A stretch of DNA of 42,159 nt from a virus. The notes below the pieces were generated by a model, which made no database searches, was not told the origin of the DNA, and was given only the letters and a program-made list of their open reading frames with translations. How positions within the stretch are numbered: the first letter of the stretch is position 1; every line of letters starts with the position of its first letter. The position numbers and the translations under genes were made by a program. The stretch is from positions 1-42,159 of IMG/VR virus record IMGVR_UViG_3300027896_000086. One strand, written 5' to 3'. This document shows, in pieces, positions 24,644-33,108 of the stretch.

Positions 24644-25975
24644 TTAGACGCTAATTGGGTTGTCTGCATAAGACTTCATCAATACATAGTTCACCGACTC
24701 GCCCGCGCTGTTCTGAATGGTGGACTGCCCGTAAACAGCGGCAATACCAAGACCATTCTCGAACGATGAGCCATCTGGGAACTTGTAATCGTAACCTTGG
24801 GTAATCGGCACAGGCTTCATACCCCAACCGCGACAAGCGATTTCGGCTCCAAAGCCGACGACGCTTGACACGTTACGCTGTGTTATCAGCGCACCCGCTG
24901 TGTGAGTAGCGGCGGTTGTTCCGTTCGCACCACGCGTACAACCCGCGAAACGATAGGTTGTCCCCGTCATGGTTCCGGCGGTCTTACTGGTATAGGTGAT
25001 TTCCTCGTTGTCAATCTTGAGAGTACCAGTAGCACCAAAGAACTTCGCCAAGTTCATCTTCGTACCAACCACTTCAAAGATAATCTCGGTGTCAGCCGCA
25101 CCCGCTGAAGTGTAAAGCCGAACTTCAGGACGAAGCGGAGAACCCTGGATGTTATTCCCTGATTTCTTCGCCTTATGGGTGTAAACAATGATACCGTTAT
25201 ACATACCTAACGCACCCGTGAACAGCCGGTTCTTGCTGTAATCACGAGGGCCAGCGTCTCTCTGCGCCTGATTCCATACCGGGTCGCCCTTGAGCCAGTA
25301 TTCGTCAATTTCAGAGATAACACAGCCGTAGACCTCTTCCTCTTCGCCTTCCGCGCCTTCTGTGCGAATCGGAATCGCCGTCCTCTGCAACGCCAACTTG
25401 AGACGGTCGATTTCTTCTGTTCCGAAGTGATCGTTCGTACCCAAAGACGCCACAGACGTACCAGACCCGGCGTAAATCGTGTTGCTCGCCCCGGAAATCA
25501 GAGCGGCGAACATATCGCTGTCCATATACCGGCTCATCCAGTCAGCAAGTTCCTGCCGAATGGTCTGAACGATATTGAAATTCACTCTTTTTTCCAACGC
25601 TTTTGTGTAAGCAACAGCGTTCCTCAACCAATCGACTGTCAGGGTGTATTGACCTAACGCTAACTGGTCTTCGTTTCCTTGCAGAGTGCTTTCACCAGTA
25701 ACACCGGCAGAAAACAACTGAGATACCGTGTTAAACTTGATGGTATCGCCGGGTTTCTTGGTGAAATCCTCGTTCACGATAATCGGCTTGCGGGAACCCT
25801 CTTTCCCTTCAAACCTTTTGCCCCAAAATGCCCTTCTAACGGCATCTTCACGGAGCCTTTCACTCCACCATGTAGGAATCGCATCCTGTAAAACGCCACT
25901 TCCGGCGTTATACGTCATGTCGTTAAGGGTTGAACCCTTATTCCCAAGAAGGAGTGCTTTCCAAAACTTCCACAT
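24644..25975 (-). CDS. Major capsid protein, N4-gp56/DUF4043 type
   Basis: 443 residues from ATG 25975 (AAAGGAGCGATT site). NDMTYNAGSGVLQDAIPTWW, EGSRKPIIVNEDFTKKPGDT, QELADWMSRYMDSDMFAAL and CVISEIDEYWLKGDPVW fit the N4-gp56 capsid family (HK97 fold). Residues about 308-366 (GTLKIDNEEITYTSKTAGT, RGANGTTAATHTAGALIT) look like a small beta domain inserted in the shell protein. It stands between the scaffold and the secreted pair, in normal head order. Confidence 0.85.
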   Translation of the reverse strand: MWKFWKALLLGNKGSTLNDMTYNAGSGVLQDAIPTWWSERLREDAVRRAFWGKRFEGKEGSRKPIIVNEDFTKKPGDTIKFNTVSQLFSAGVTGESTLQGNEDQLALGQYTLTVDWLRNAVAYTKALEKRVNFNIVQTIRQELADWMSRYMDSDMFAALISGASNTIYAGSGTSVASLGTNDHFGTEEIDRLKLALQRTAIPIRTEGAEGEEEEVYGCVISEIDEYWLKGDPVWNQAQRDAGPRDYSKNRLFTGALGMYNGIIVYTHKAKKSGNNIQGSPLRPEVRLYTSAGAADTEIIFEVVGTKMNLAKFFGATGTLKIDNEEITYTSKTAGTMTGTTYRFAGCTRGANGTTAATHTAGALITQRNVSSVVGFGAEIACRGWGMKPVPITQGYDYKFPDGSSFENGLGIAAVYGQSTIQNSAGESVNYVLMKSYADNPISV

Positions 25976-25991
25976 AATCGCTCCTTTTAAT

Positions 25992-26756
25992 TTATCCTGC
26001 CTGACCCATGTCATAGGCATCTTTTTCTTCGTCGCTCAGTTTATTATATTCATCAAAACTGAGTGCCTTTTTTCCACCCGCACCGCTAGTCCCCTTGCCT
26101 TGAATGGCTCCCAACTTACCTTTACCGGGAGTAGTTTCCGCCTTCGCCCGCCGTGTAATAATCGCAAACGCTTCAACGGTTGCTAAATACTCAGCTTCGG
26201 GAATCGTGTACCTCTGAAACGTCCCTTCAGGAGTGAACTGTGCGTATTTAGACGTTAAAATTTCGTCTGCGAGTTTATACAACGGACTTGCCGGATTGAA
26301 TTTCCCATCCTTGGCAAAATCGTACTCTCCCCCGAACTCCTTAATGCACTTCTCTCTTGCGGACGTAACGCCCTTGTTATAGGACTCCACAAAAGTATTC
26401 CGTTCATTGTACTTGTTCAGGGCCGCGTCAATCTGCCGCTGAGTGTAGACCTTCAGATTCTTCCTAAAATCAGGGTCATAACCTTCCAACAGTTTTTCAA
26501 CGTCGTCGTCACTTGACTCTGTTGGCTTTGCTTTTGGTTTCCATGATTTCAGCGAATGGTCATACTCAAAACCATTCTCTTTTAAAACCTGAACCAGCCT
26601 CGGTGCTTGTCCCTCGCTATTCATATAACGTCTCTTATATGGATTAGCGTCGTTCTCCCAATCGGGTTGCTGTTGTTGTCCAGCTTGCTGATTGTCCTGC
26701 TGTCCCTGTTGTTGGACGTCTTGTTGCTGTTCTTGTTCCTGTGCCTGTTCTGGCAT
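25992..26756 (-). CDS. Probable scaffolding protein
   Basis: 254 residues. The first 32 residues are Gln-rich and low complexity. The body is charged and helical (DDDVEKLLEGYDPDFRKNLK, YTQRQIDAALNKYNERNTF) and the C-terminus is basic then acidic (SFDEYNKLSDEEKDAYD). Acidic, helical and directly upstream of the capsid gene is the usual scaffold position. The assignment is from composition and order. Confidence 0.65.
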   Translation of the reverse strand: MPEQAQEQEQQQDVQQQGQQDNQQAGQQQQPDWENDANPYKRRYMNSEGQAPRLVQVLKENGFEYDHSLKSWKPKAKPTESSDDDVEKLLEGYDPDFRKNLKVYTQRQIDAALNKYNERNTFVESYNKGVTSAREKCIKEFGGEYDFAKDGKFNPASPLYKLADEILTSKYAQFTPEGTFQRYTIPEAEYLATVEAFAIITRRAKAETTPGKGKLGAIQGKGTSGAGGKKALSFDEYNKLSDEEKDAYDMGQAG

Positions 26757-26823
26757 AACTAACTCCTTACCTGTTACGGTATAATATTAATGACCCATCG
26801 AGGCCCGTTATTCCACCGACGAA

Positions 26824-26982
26824 TCATGTCTTCCCTAAAATCTGCTGTTCGTCCATCTTGTCCCGTCCGTCGTTATTGGCCTTCATGTACTCGTCCTTGT
26901 TAGGAACGGAGTTGGACTGGATTCCTAATTTCTGTTCGATAACGTCGAGCCGTGCCATAATTTGCTGAATTTCAGGATTCAT
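26824..26982 (-). CDS. 52-residue protein, function unknown
   Basis: The ATG at 26982 overlaps the preceding stop by ATGA. MNPEIQQIMARLDVIEQKLG is a coiled-coil opening, followed by polar sequence ending EQQILGKT. It is coupled to the gene at 26979-27263. Possibly a head-assembly helper; no family recognised. Confidence 0.5.
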   Translation of the reverse strand: MNPEIQQIMARLDVIEQKLGIQSNSVPNKDEYMKANNDGRDKMDEQQILGKT

Positions 26983-27263
26983 TTTTCGCCTTTCGCCTTT
27001 TCCTCAAGTTGTTTAGGGAGCCGTTCAACCTCGCGCCAAACAGCTAACGCCAACTGCAAACGCTTTAACGACTCACCGTCAAGCGTCGTATCTTCTTCCA
27101 TCTTCTTCTTAACAATCTCAATCTTCTTATCGACAGCTTCAGAATACGTTTTCCATCCTCGGCTATTGGATATTTCCAACCAAGAAACATACCCCTCTCT
27201 CGCCTTCTCGATTTTCTCAAGCCGTAACTTTTTACGCTCGTTAAATTTCTTGAATATATCCAT
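26979..27263 (-). CDS. Small charged helical protein, function unknown
   Basis: 94 residues, almost all helix with alternating Lys and Glu (NERKKLRLEKIEKAREGY, SEAVDKKIEIVKKKMEEDTT). It lies between portal and scaffold. The composition suggests a coiled coil; no family recognised. Confidence 0.6.
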   Translation of the reverse strand: MDIFKKFNERKKLRLEKIEKAREGYVSWLEISNSRGWKTYSEAVDKKIEIVKKKMEEDTTLDGESLKRLQLALAVWREVERLPKQLEEKAKGEK

Positions 27264-27281
27264 TATGCACCCGCCCCAGGA

Positions 27282-29345
27282 CTAGCCCCCCACTGGCATC
27301 CCCGTCATTTCTTTCGGCTTCATCTTCTGAATATGGTCAAGAAACTTCTGAACACCAAGAGATTGTATCGACGCTGGTAATTCCAAATTAGACAATATTT
27401 CCAACTGCTGTTCAATCGGTAAATCTTTCCAATCGAGCTTCAACGATGGGTTCTCAACACTTCCCTTTGTGGCTTTCTTCGCCTCAATCTGCGCCTGAAT
27501 CTGCGCCATCATCATCTGCATCTGCATTTGCTGTTGCTTCTTCTGCATAATTTCTTCTTCACTCGCCAACCGGACATTACGAATATCCATTGCCATCAAC
27601 ATATTCTTCGTCGTATCGAGCATGGTCTGTTCGTTTATGGCGGGATTTTTACCAACCGATTCCAACACCGTCTTGTACATCCCCATTGCCCGTTCCTGTT
27701 CGAGCTGGCGATTGATATTCGCGGAATTGCCAACTGACTCAAAATCAAAATTACCTGACCAGTCATCCTTCTTAATGGACTTAAACGGATTATCCTTTTC
27801 TCCCGTCAACTGATAAATAAAATCGTCTTCCAAAAACTCCGCGTTCAACGCAACGATGAACTCAAACATATCCTCGTTCACATTCTGTAACGCAGTAATC
27901 ATATCGTCGAACTTTACGTTCCCTTCGCCAACGATGGTCGCTATCCCACCATACGTCCGGTTCGACGCCAACCCGCCACCCTGGTCTAGCGCATAATCCG
28001 TTGTCCCAAACAACTTCTGTACCATGCTCAGAAGAAACTCCATCTTCTGAAATTCCATCTGCTCGGCTGTCGGCAACTGCAAAACCTTATACGCATCAGG
28101 ATTACTCGTCTTCCACTTAATCCCCGGCCCAAACGGATTTAATTCATCCTCATGGTCTTCTGGCGTGATAATCGGCGGGTTATTATTTATCGACCCCCGG
28201 TCAATCATCTGATTGAACACGGCATCAATCATGTCCCTTAACCCACACAGGAACTCAGGAACGCCCTTGCCCGTAGCCTTGCCTTCCATCGGGATGATTT
28301 GGTAATGGAAAAATGGTCGTATCGAGGTCGGCGCGAACATCCACCCCAACAAAATCTTCTGTTCAGGACAAACAAACGCCACGATTTCTTCGTCCTCGTC
28401 GTTCTCATCAACGTCATATTTCCCGTGCCACTCAAAAACCTTTATCTCCTGACGCATGGCTTTCTGGTGGTCATTGCTCTTTTCGATTATCTTTTCCCAC
28501 AACTTCCTGACGCTCTGTTCCTTAAACTTCCCCTCGGACGGGTCGCCTTCCCGACGAGAAAACCAATCGAACGTCCGTTTATAGGTATCGCAAATCCACG
28601 GCCAGTCCTCAATCTCAGGGCTGTCGGCGTTCTTCGGGATGATGATTTCTTTTATCGTCCGTCCGTAAACCATCGGCCCGTCGTAAACGACTTTGGTTTC
28701 CTGTGTTTCATTCTTTACTTTTTCAGGGACTACTCCAAACTGGTCTGCAAATGGTTCAAAATCACTTTTAACCTCAATCGGTTTCTTTGTCGCGGGGTCT
28801 ATAAGCAATTCTTGGGCAATCGGGTGTTTAAGGTTGTAGACCACCTTATTAAAAGGTCGGGTCTTCTTCTCCCACACGACCTTCGCAAACCCGTCGCCTT
28901 CAATAATAACGGTCTTAAACACCAACTTCATTTTCCGGTAAATCTTAATCAGGCGGGTAAGTTGATAGTTCAGGGCTTCCTGAACGATAGGAGCTTTCTG
29001 TATGCTCGACGGTTTTGTAGAGGACACCCACGCGATAGGCTTTATTCCGAAACAAACCTTTAAAAATCTCGGAAGCAATCCTTCAATCGTAAACGCATCA
29101 ATCGGAATCCCCACATCACTCGCGCCTTCCCACGGCGAGTCCTTCGGAGATTTCTTCGGGTCGTCGCCCCACCCAAGCAAACCGGAAATAGAACGCTTCG
29201 CCTCGTACCGTTTCGAGTATTGTTTTACTTCTTCAATCCTCGGTTGCTGAACGGTCAGGGATTCTTCAACTTCTTTGATAATGAAATCCCTGAGCTTCCT
29301 ATCCTTGTCATTATCTTCGGGCATCGAGTCGCTGATTTCAGACAT
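27282..29345 (-). CDS. Portal protein
   Basis: 687 residues, a size like the P22-type portals. The N-terminal PRIEEVKQYSKRYEAKRSIS and KDSPWEGASDVGIPIDAF, the middle FKTVIIEGDGFAKVVWEKK, and GVPEFLCGLRDMIDAVFNQM with DRGSINNNPP are typical portal phrases. The C-terminus has a Gln/Met-rich helix (MQKKQQQMQMQMMMAQIQ) of the barrel type. It follows the large terminase and one small gene, as expected, and starts with a TAATG overlap. Confidence 0.85.
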   Translation of the reverse strand: MSEISDSMPEDNDKDRKLRDFIIKEVEESLTVQQPRIEEVKQYSKRYEAKRSISGLLGWGDDPKKSPKDSPWEGASDVGIPIDAFTIEGLLPRFLKVCFGIKPIAWVSSTKPSSIQKAPIVQEALNYQLTRLIKIYRKMKLVFKTVIIEGDGFAKVVWEKKTRPFNKVVYNLKHPIAQELLIDPATKKPIEVKSDFEPFADQFGVVPEKVKNETQETKVVYDGPMVYGRTIKEIIIPKNADSPEIEDWPWICDTYKRTFDWFSRREGDPSEGKFKEQSVRKLWEKIIEKSNDHQKAMRQEIKVFEWHGKYDVDENDEDEEIVAFVCPEQKILLGWMFAPTSIRPFFHYQIIPMEGKATGKGVPEFLCGLRDMIDAVFNQMIDRGSINNNPPIITPEDHEDELNPFGPGIKWKTSNPDAYKVLQLPTAEQMEFQKMEFLLSMVQKLFGTTDYALDQGGGLASNRTYGGIATIVGEGNVKFDDMITALQNVNEDMFEFIVALNAEFLEDDFIYQLTGEKDNPFKSIKKDDWSGNFDFESVGNSANINRQLEQERAMGMYKTVLESVGKNPAINEQTMLDTTKNMLMAMDIRNVRLASEEEIMQKKQQQMQMQMMMAQIQAQIEAKKATKGSVENPSLKLDWKDLPIEQQLEILSNLELPASIQSLGVQKFLDHIQKMKPKEMTGMPVGG

Positions 29346-29656
29346 TATCTTTTCCTCTTTCCAAACCTGCTACGAACAAAATCTACCGGACTCATCGTCG
29401 GACTCGTAATAATCTTCTTTTCTTCTGGCATCTGCGCTGTCTTTATAATATCACGACACAACTCTAATAACCCAAGCGCACGAACCTTATCCATCCAAAA
29501 TTCTTTTGTGCCTTCCAAATACACCTGATTATTTTTAATCCAGACCTCGCATATTTTAAAATCGGTGGGAGGCGTAGCATCTTTGTTTAATTCGGGCTGT
29601 CCCGTCTTATTTGCGTCGCTGTGAAGCTCGCCATTCCCACCGGATTTTTCTACCAT
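29345..29656 (-). CDS. Small protein between large terminase and portal, function unknown
   Basis: 103 residues. Polar N-terminus (GELHSDANKTGQPELNKDA), then a small alpha/beta segment (FKICEVWIKNNQVYLEGTKE, MDKVRALGLLELCRDII) and a basic tail (RSRFGKRKR). Its stop overlaps the portal start, so translation is coupled. No family recognised. Confidence 0.6.
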   Translation of the reverse strand: MVEKSGGNGELHSDANKTGQPELNKDATPPTDFKICEVWIKNNQVYLEGTKEFWMDKVRALGLLELCRDIIKTAQMPEEKKIITSPTMSPVDFVRSRFGKRKR

Positions 29657-29665
29657 AAGTCTCCT

Positions 29666-31348
29666 TTAATATCCTGACAGGCCACGAAACCTATGCGCCG
29701 TCGGCTTCGGATTAAAAAACTTTTCCTTATACGGCTGTTCCATCCGAACCTGACCCGCTATCGCCCGACTCATCACCATATCATCCGCTTTGCCTTTTTC
29801 CGCCTCTGGCTGTCCCCTTTTCAAATTATTTATAAACGTCCAACACTGTGCAATCAAATCCTTATCCACCAACTCTGTCGAACCGTTCTCAATCTCAGAC
29901 TTTAACTGCGCTAACATCTGTGGGCGTGTCACGCTATTCGTCGAGAACCCCAACTCCTGTGTCTGCTCGACGTGTCCCTTCTTGGTTTTAATCTTCCGGT
30001 ACACACGACCATAATTTTTATACAAACCCTGATTAACCGAGTAACCATACCCCTTACTCTCACACGCCACCACCGCATCGTTGTAAAAATGTCCCATCTT
30101 AATTAAATCTTCCTCGAACCTGTCTGGGGGAATGTTATGGTTATACGCACACACCGTCTTATTCGTCTTTTTATCCAGCACCACCGCCGAGGACTTGTCC
30201 CCGTGTTCCAACCCCTCCGCCGGGTCACCACCAATCACATACTGACCACCACGCACAGGCCATTCATATATCTTAAACAGCCCCGTCGCCATTTCACGCC
30301 ACACGAACTTTCCGTTCTCCTTAACAATATTCCCGACGGACTTTGGCTTTGACGATTCCTGTCTTGCCAATGCTCTCTTATCGAAGAAATTATCGCCCGT
30401 CGAGACGAAGGCCGTTTTTGCCGAGTCCGGAAATTCTTGGTTAAATTGTAAAACGGAACGATTGCAGTTATTTACGATACACCACCGTCGCCACATTATC
30501 TGACCGCGATCCAGCTTATATTTCTCGGCCTGTATCGCCTCATCCGTCAAAAAATCTTCGCGTTCCTGCGCGGTCGCAAACTCAATCGCGTCAACGGGGT
30601 ACTCCGAATCGAGGCGATACTCCGCAATCTCGAACCACGGCACAAAAAAGCATTCCCAATCAGTCAAACCAGCCTTGCTCGCTTCCTCCGTCGATACCCA
30701 CTCGTCATAAAACTGATTTAACCCATTCGCCGTCGTTTCGCCGATGATAAATGTCCCCGGTAAATTCGGAACCGCCTGGTTGATACCCAACATCAGGGTT
30801 TTTAAGTCACGAAACCGCGAAACTTCCGATAAATGCACAAATCTAAACGTATATTTTCGTCCCGCCGACAAATTGTCGCTCGTATCAATCAAAATTTGAC
30901 TGTGTATCGACTCAAATTCCAACTTTTTTTCGTTTGAGTGCTTCGGAACGGGTCTTAAATGCTCGGCGAGAGTCTCTTGAAACAGTTTTTGCATACCAAA
31001 AAGATAATTTGCACCGTCAATGTCATCTGCGACCACCAGCGAAGTCGTAGCTTCGCGCTGTGACGTTACTGCGTACTCCAATGCTTCTACTATCGTCGAG
31101 ATACCGGCCTGTCGAGCCTTCAAACACCATATTCTTACTGGTTTCTTCGCTAAAATCTTCCGCCGTATCAACGCCATCAGCCGTTTCTGCACCGTATTTA
31201 ACGTCAGCTTTACCAGTTCTCCACCCTTCGTCCTTATGGTTAAATACCCACCCTCCACCAACAACAGCGGATCGTCCATCACCAACGACTTTTCCGCCAT
31301 CAGCAGGTCTTTGTCGCTCATATTATCGAGTTCCGCTACGCTGTTCAC
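29666..31348 (-). CDS. terL: Terminase large subunit
   Basis: 560 residues from GTG 31348, chosen because GTGA overlaps the stop of the preceding small gene and GGGGGACAGGGC precedes it; a TTG at 31369 is the longer alternative. ATPase: CLKARQAGIST (Walker A variant at about 76-85) and FRFVHLSEVSRF (Walker B region). Nuclease: VIGGDPAEGLEHGDKSSAVV with the metal Asp. This is the DNA-packaging motor of a headful or cos tailed phage. The family is clear; the packaging type is not. Confidence 0.9.
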   Translation of the reverse strand: MNSVAELDNMSDKDLLMAEKSLVMDDPLLLVEGGYLTIRTKGGELVKLTLNTVQKRLMALIRRKILAKKPVRIWCLKARQAGISTIVEALEYAVTSQREATTSLVVADDIDGANYLFGMQKLFQETLAEHLRPVPKHSNEKKLEFESIHSQILIDTSDNLSAGRKYTFRFVHLSEVSRFRDLKTLMLGINQAVPNLPGTFIIGETTANGLNQFYDEWVSTEEASKAGLTDWECFFVPWFEIAEYRLDSEYPVDAIEFATAQEREDFLTDEAIQAEKYKLDRGQIMWRRWCIVNNCNRSVLQFNQEFPDSAKTAFVSTGDNFFDKRALARQESSKPKSVGNIVKENGKFVWREMATGLFKIYEWPVRGGQYVIGGDPAEGLEHGDKSSAVVLDKKTNKTVCAYNHNIPPDRFEEDLIKMGHFYNDAVVACESKGYGYSVNQGLYKNYGRVYRKIKTKKGHVEQTQELGFSTNSVTRPQMLAQLKSEIENGSTELVDKDLIAQCWTFINNLKRGQPEAEKGKADDMVMSRAIAGQVRMEQPYKEKFFNPKPTAHRFRGLSGY

Positions 31349-31461
31349 GCCCTGTCCCCCACCCAACAAATAATTCCTATAATTATCGGCATTACCACCA
31401 AATATATCTTACCGAACACCGTCAACCCATTCCAATCCTGTACAATCTCAGCCCAACTCAT
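31345..31461 (-). CDS. 38-residue single-pass membrane microprotein
   Basis: MSWAEIVQDWNGLTVFGKIY is followed by the hydrophobic LVVMPIIIGIICWVG. The ATG overlaps the preceding TGA by one base and the stop overlaps the GTG of the large terminase (GTGA). The unbroken chain of overlaps argues that it is translated. Confidence 0.5.
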   Translation of the reverse strand: MSWAEIVQDWNGLTVFGKIYLVVMPIIIGIICWVGDRA

Positions 31462-31736
31462 CACGGCATCACCGCTTTCCCGTCCGAATATTTATGCCGA
31501 TGGTTCATTATCAACAGCGCGTTACCTACCATCTCATCACGCAGTTTTTTATCAATAATCCCATACTGCCGTAACACTTCCTGGTCTATCTTATATTTCT
31601 CGTTCCTCCATAAATCATCGAACACCACCATCCCCAATAATACAAAAACCGACAGCCCTATCGCCACCTGCGATAATCGCCTGTCGGTTAATTTATACCA
31701 CTTATCCGTATTTACTGCCCCACTCGCCTTTATCAC
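31461..31736 (-). CDS. Single-pass membrane protein between the terminase genes
   Basis: 91 residues. A hydrophobic segment (VAIGLSVFVLLGMVVFDDL) lies near residues 24-42, preceded by a Lys/Arg-rich stretch and followed by a charged domain with MNHRHKYSDG. A membrane protein between the terminase subunits is unusual. Possibly a holin-, antiholin- or exclusion-type protein; unassigned. Confidence 0.6.
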   Translation of the reverse strand: MIKASGAVNTDKWYKLTDRRLSQVAIGLSVFVLLGMVVFDDLWRNEKYKIDQEVLRQYGIIDKKLRDEMVGNALLIMNHRHKYSDGKAVMP

Positions 31737-31756
31737 TCGCCACCCCGTCGCTGTCT

Positions 31757-32143
31757 CTACTCCCCATCCCCTTCGTCTGAACCCACATCCAACACCCGGT
31801 TAAATCCCACACTCAACCGCTTCTTAATATCTTCCCTCTGCTGTACCGTTAAATTAAAATTAACCGAATTATCATCCCCACCACCTGACTTTATATATCC
31901 CTTTATCCTCATCAAACCTTCCCAAAATTTAAACCTGGCATTCCAGTCGGGAGTCGAAGTCTCGTCCCCGTCCTTATCATACCGACACGCCACCAACCCC
32001 TCTCGCGCCGTCTGAAATAAAACATCGTCGGTAATTCCAACTTTCTGTAACGCCAAATCACGAACCGACAATTCACGCGACAAATCTCGAACACCACTCG
32101 TCTCTACCGGCAACCGCGATCCTATCTGCTCTACGTCTCCCAT
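31757..32143 (-). CDS. Terminase small subunit (by position and length)
   Basis: 128 residues. Helical N-terminus (DLALQKVGITDDVLFQTARE) with a helix-turn-helix-like spacing, then PDWNARFKFWEGLMRIKGYI, a phrase common in small terminases of this type. The C-terminus is acidic. It is the first gene of the late block, just before the large terminase cluster. A perfect TTGACA lies 29-34 bases upstream of the start. Confidence 0.7.
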   Translation of the reverse strand: MGDVEQIGSRLPVETSGVRDLSRELSVRDLALQKVGITDDVLFQTAREGLVACRYDKDGDETSTPDWNARFKFWEGLMRIKGYIKSGGGDDNSVNFNLTVQQREDIKKRLSVGFNRVLDVGSDEGDGE

Positions 32144-32149
32144 ACTTTT

Positions 32150-32177
32150 ATCTTATATTACCTTTCTCCCATGTCAA
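32150..32177 (-). promoter_or_regulatory. Candidate late promoter reading into the terminase genes
   Basis: On the minus strand a perfect -35 TTGACA (32172-32177) is followed after 16 bases by TAAGAT (32150-32155, 4 of 6 to TATAAT). The predicted start site would fall at or beside the ATG at 32143, so the transcript would be nearly leaderless. There is no good Shine-Dalgarno between. This is a consensus match only. Confidence 0.45.
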
Positions 32178-32230
32178 TTTTTATCTGTTTTATTTTTAAC
32201 ACCACACCAATCTCCACCTCTTATCGACTT

Positions 32231-32290
32231 CGTTCGCCTTAGCCAACCCTGGCGAACGTGGCAATCGTTTAAAACGCAACTGCCACATCC
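32231..32290. other. Structured segment in the divergent intergenic region
   Basis: A perfect 8-bp stem CGTTCGCC (32231-32238)/GGCGAACG (32251-32258) with a 12-base loop is followed by a second, imperfect hairpin with outer arms GTGGCA and TGCCAC around CGTTTAAAACG. No T-run follows, so they are not simple intrinsic terminators. They may be protein-binding or RNA elements. Between 32144 and 32650 I see no gene. Confidence 0.4.
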
Positions 32291-32657
32291 GAATTACCGT
32301 GTGCGCTACTACGATAACCCCCCGACGGAACTCCGACGGAAAATCAAGTTTCAAAATTTTGGGAAAATTCAGATGCGACTATTGGAAATAAAATTAATAT
32401 ACGCGCCGTCCCCCATGCCTTGCGCGTTCCGGGCCGATCTGTATCAGCGACACAACACAGCGACATAGCCCCATGCCACGCTATGAGCTGGTGATATGAC
32501 GTATCGTCAACGAATACTATAAAACTTCCTATAATCTACATTATGGGTAAGTACACACGCATAGATGATACTTGCATATAATACAAGGGCATTAGTGGTT
32601 GATGCGCTCCATTTTAAGAGCGGTGCTACTAAGGAAATGGAGTGGAAAACAAGGCGT

Positions 32658-32913
32658 TGTCCATCATGTCTATCGTCCGTCCACTATGTTTTAGTCATCC
32701 TTCCCTTATATAGTCGTCCACCATGTCCACCATGTCCATCATCTTTTTTTTATATATAAGGAAAAAAGAGAGTATGTAGAGAGAGGAGAGGAAAAGAGAG
32801 AATATAGTATAGGCAAAACTGATGGACATAGTGGACATTGTGGACAAAATATTATATATCAATGACTTACAACAAAATTGATAATGGACATAATAATGGA
32901 CGGATGATGGACA
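32658..32913. other. Mirror-image TGTCCA/TGGACA repeat array, candidate replication origin
   Basis: Left block on the plus strand: TGTCCA at 32658, TGTCTA at 32667, CGTCCA at 32678 and 32715, TGTCCA at 32724 and 32733. Right block: TGGACA at 32823, 32832, 32841 and 32885, TGGACG at 32897, TGGACA at 32908. The inner three of each block are spaced exactly 9 bp and the blocks face each other across 84 bp of AT- and purine-rich DNA. Ordered 6-mer iterons around an easily melted spacer resemble origins read by a phage or plasmid initiator. A regulatory operator is the alternative. Confidence 0.6.
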
Positions 32914-32988
32914 TTGTTAGAGTATTAATATATATTTATAAAGATAATAGAAGCGGAAAAAACGGGTTATAAACCTCGACGGGAAGCG

Positions 32989-33048
32989 GATAGTAGCATG
33001 ATATGATATTAAAAAATAGTTGATAAAAAGACTTAACAATCTACTATC
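32989..33048. promoter_or_regulatory. Inverted repeat overlapping the early promoter, candidate operator
   Basis: GATAGTAG at 32989-32996 and its exact reverse complement CTACTATC at 33041-33048 have start positions 52 bp apart. The right arm lies in the spacer of the candidate early promoter. Two separated arms could serve a looping or dimeric repressor. The small regulator at 37571 is a possible binder, but this is a guess. Confidence 0.4.
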
Positions 33049-33060
33049 ATATGCTATACT
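33033..33060 (+). promoter_or_regulatory. Candidate early promoter
   Basis: TTAACA (33033-33038), 16 bases, TATACT (33055-33060): five of six matches to each sigma-70 hexamer. It lies 49 bases upstream of the first plus-strand gene (33109), which has a strong Shine-Dalgarno. The surrounding DNA is AT-rich. Confidence 0.55.
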
Positions 33061-33108
33061 AGCAATAGATGAAGGGAAGGGTAAACCAATAACAAGGAGG
33101 GGAAAAAC

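Noticed and set aside
28299-29063. 254-codon plus-strand ORF opposite the portal gene
   Set aside because: It lies fully antisense to a clear portal gene, has no ribosome binding site and shows no recognisable motif.
31060-31803. 247-codon plus-strand ORF opposite the terminase start region
   Set aside because: Ser/Pro/Thr-rich product typical of a shadow frame; it is antisense to the terminase and its upstream small genes.
32530-32582. Two TATAAT boxes on the plus strand as promoters
   Set aside because: Neither has an acceptable -35 hexamer at the right distance and no convincing gene follows closely.
32565-32759. 64-codon ORF in the divergent control region
   Set aside because: It reads through the TGTCCA repeats, which generate its Pro/Cys-rich tail, and lacks a ribosome binding site.
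32658-32913. CRISPR array
   Set aside because: Repeats are 6-9 bp, occur in both orientations, and there are no spacer-length units or cas genes.
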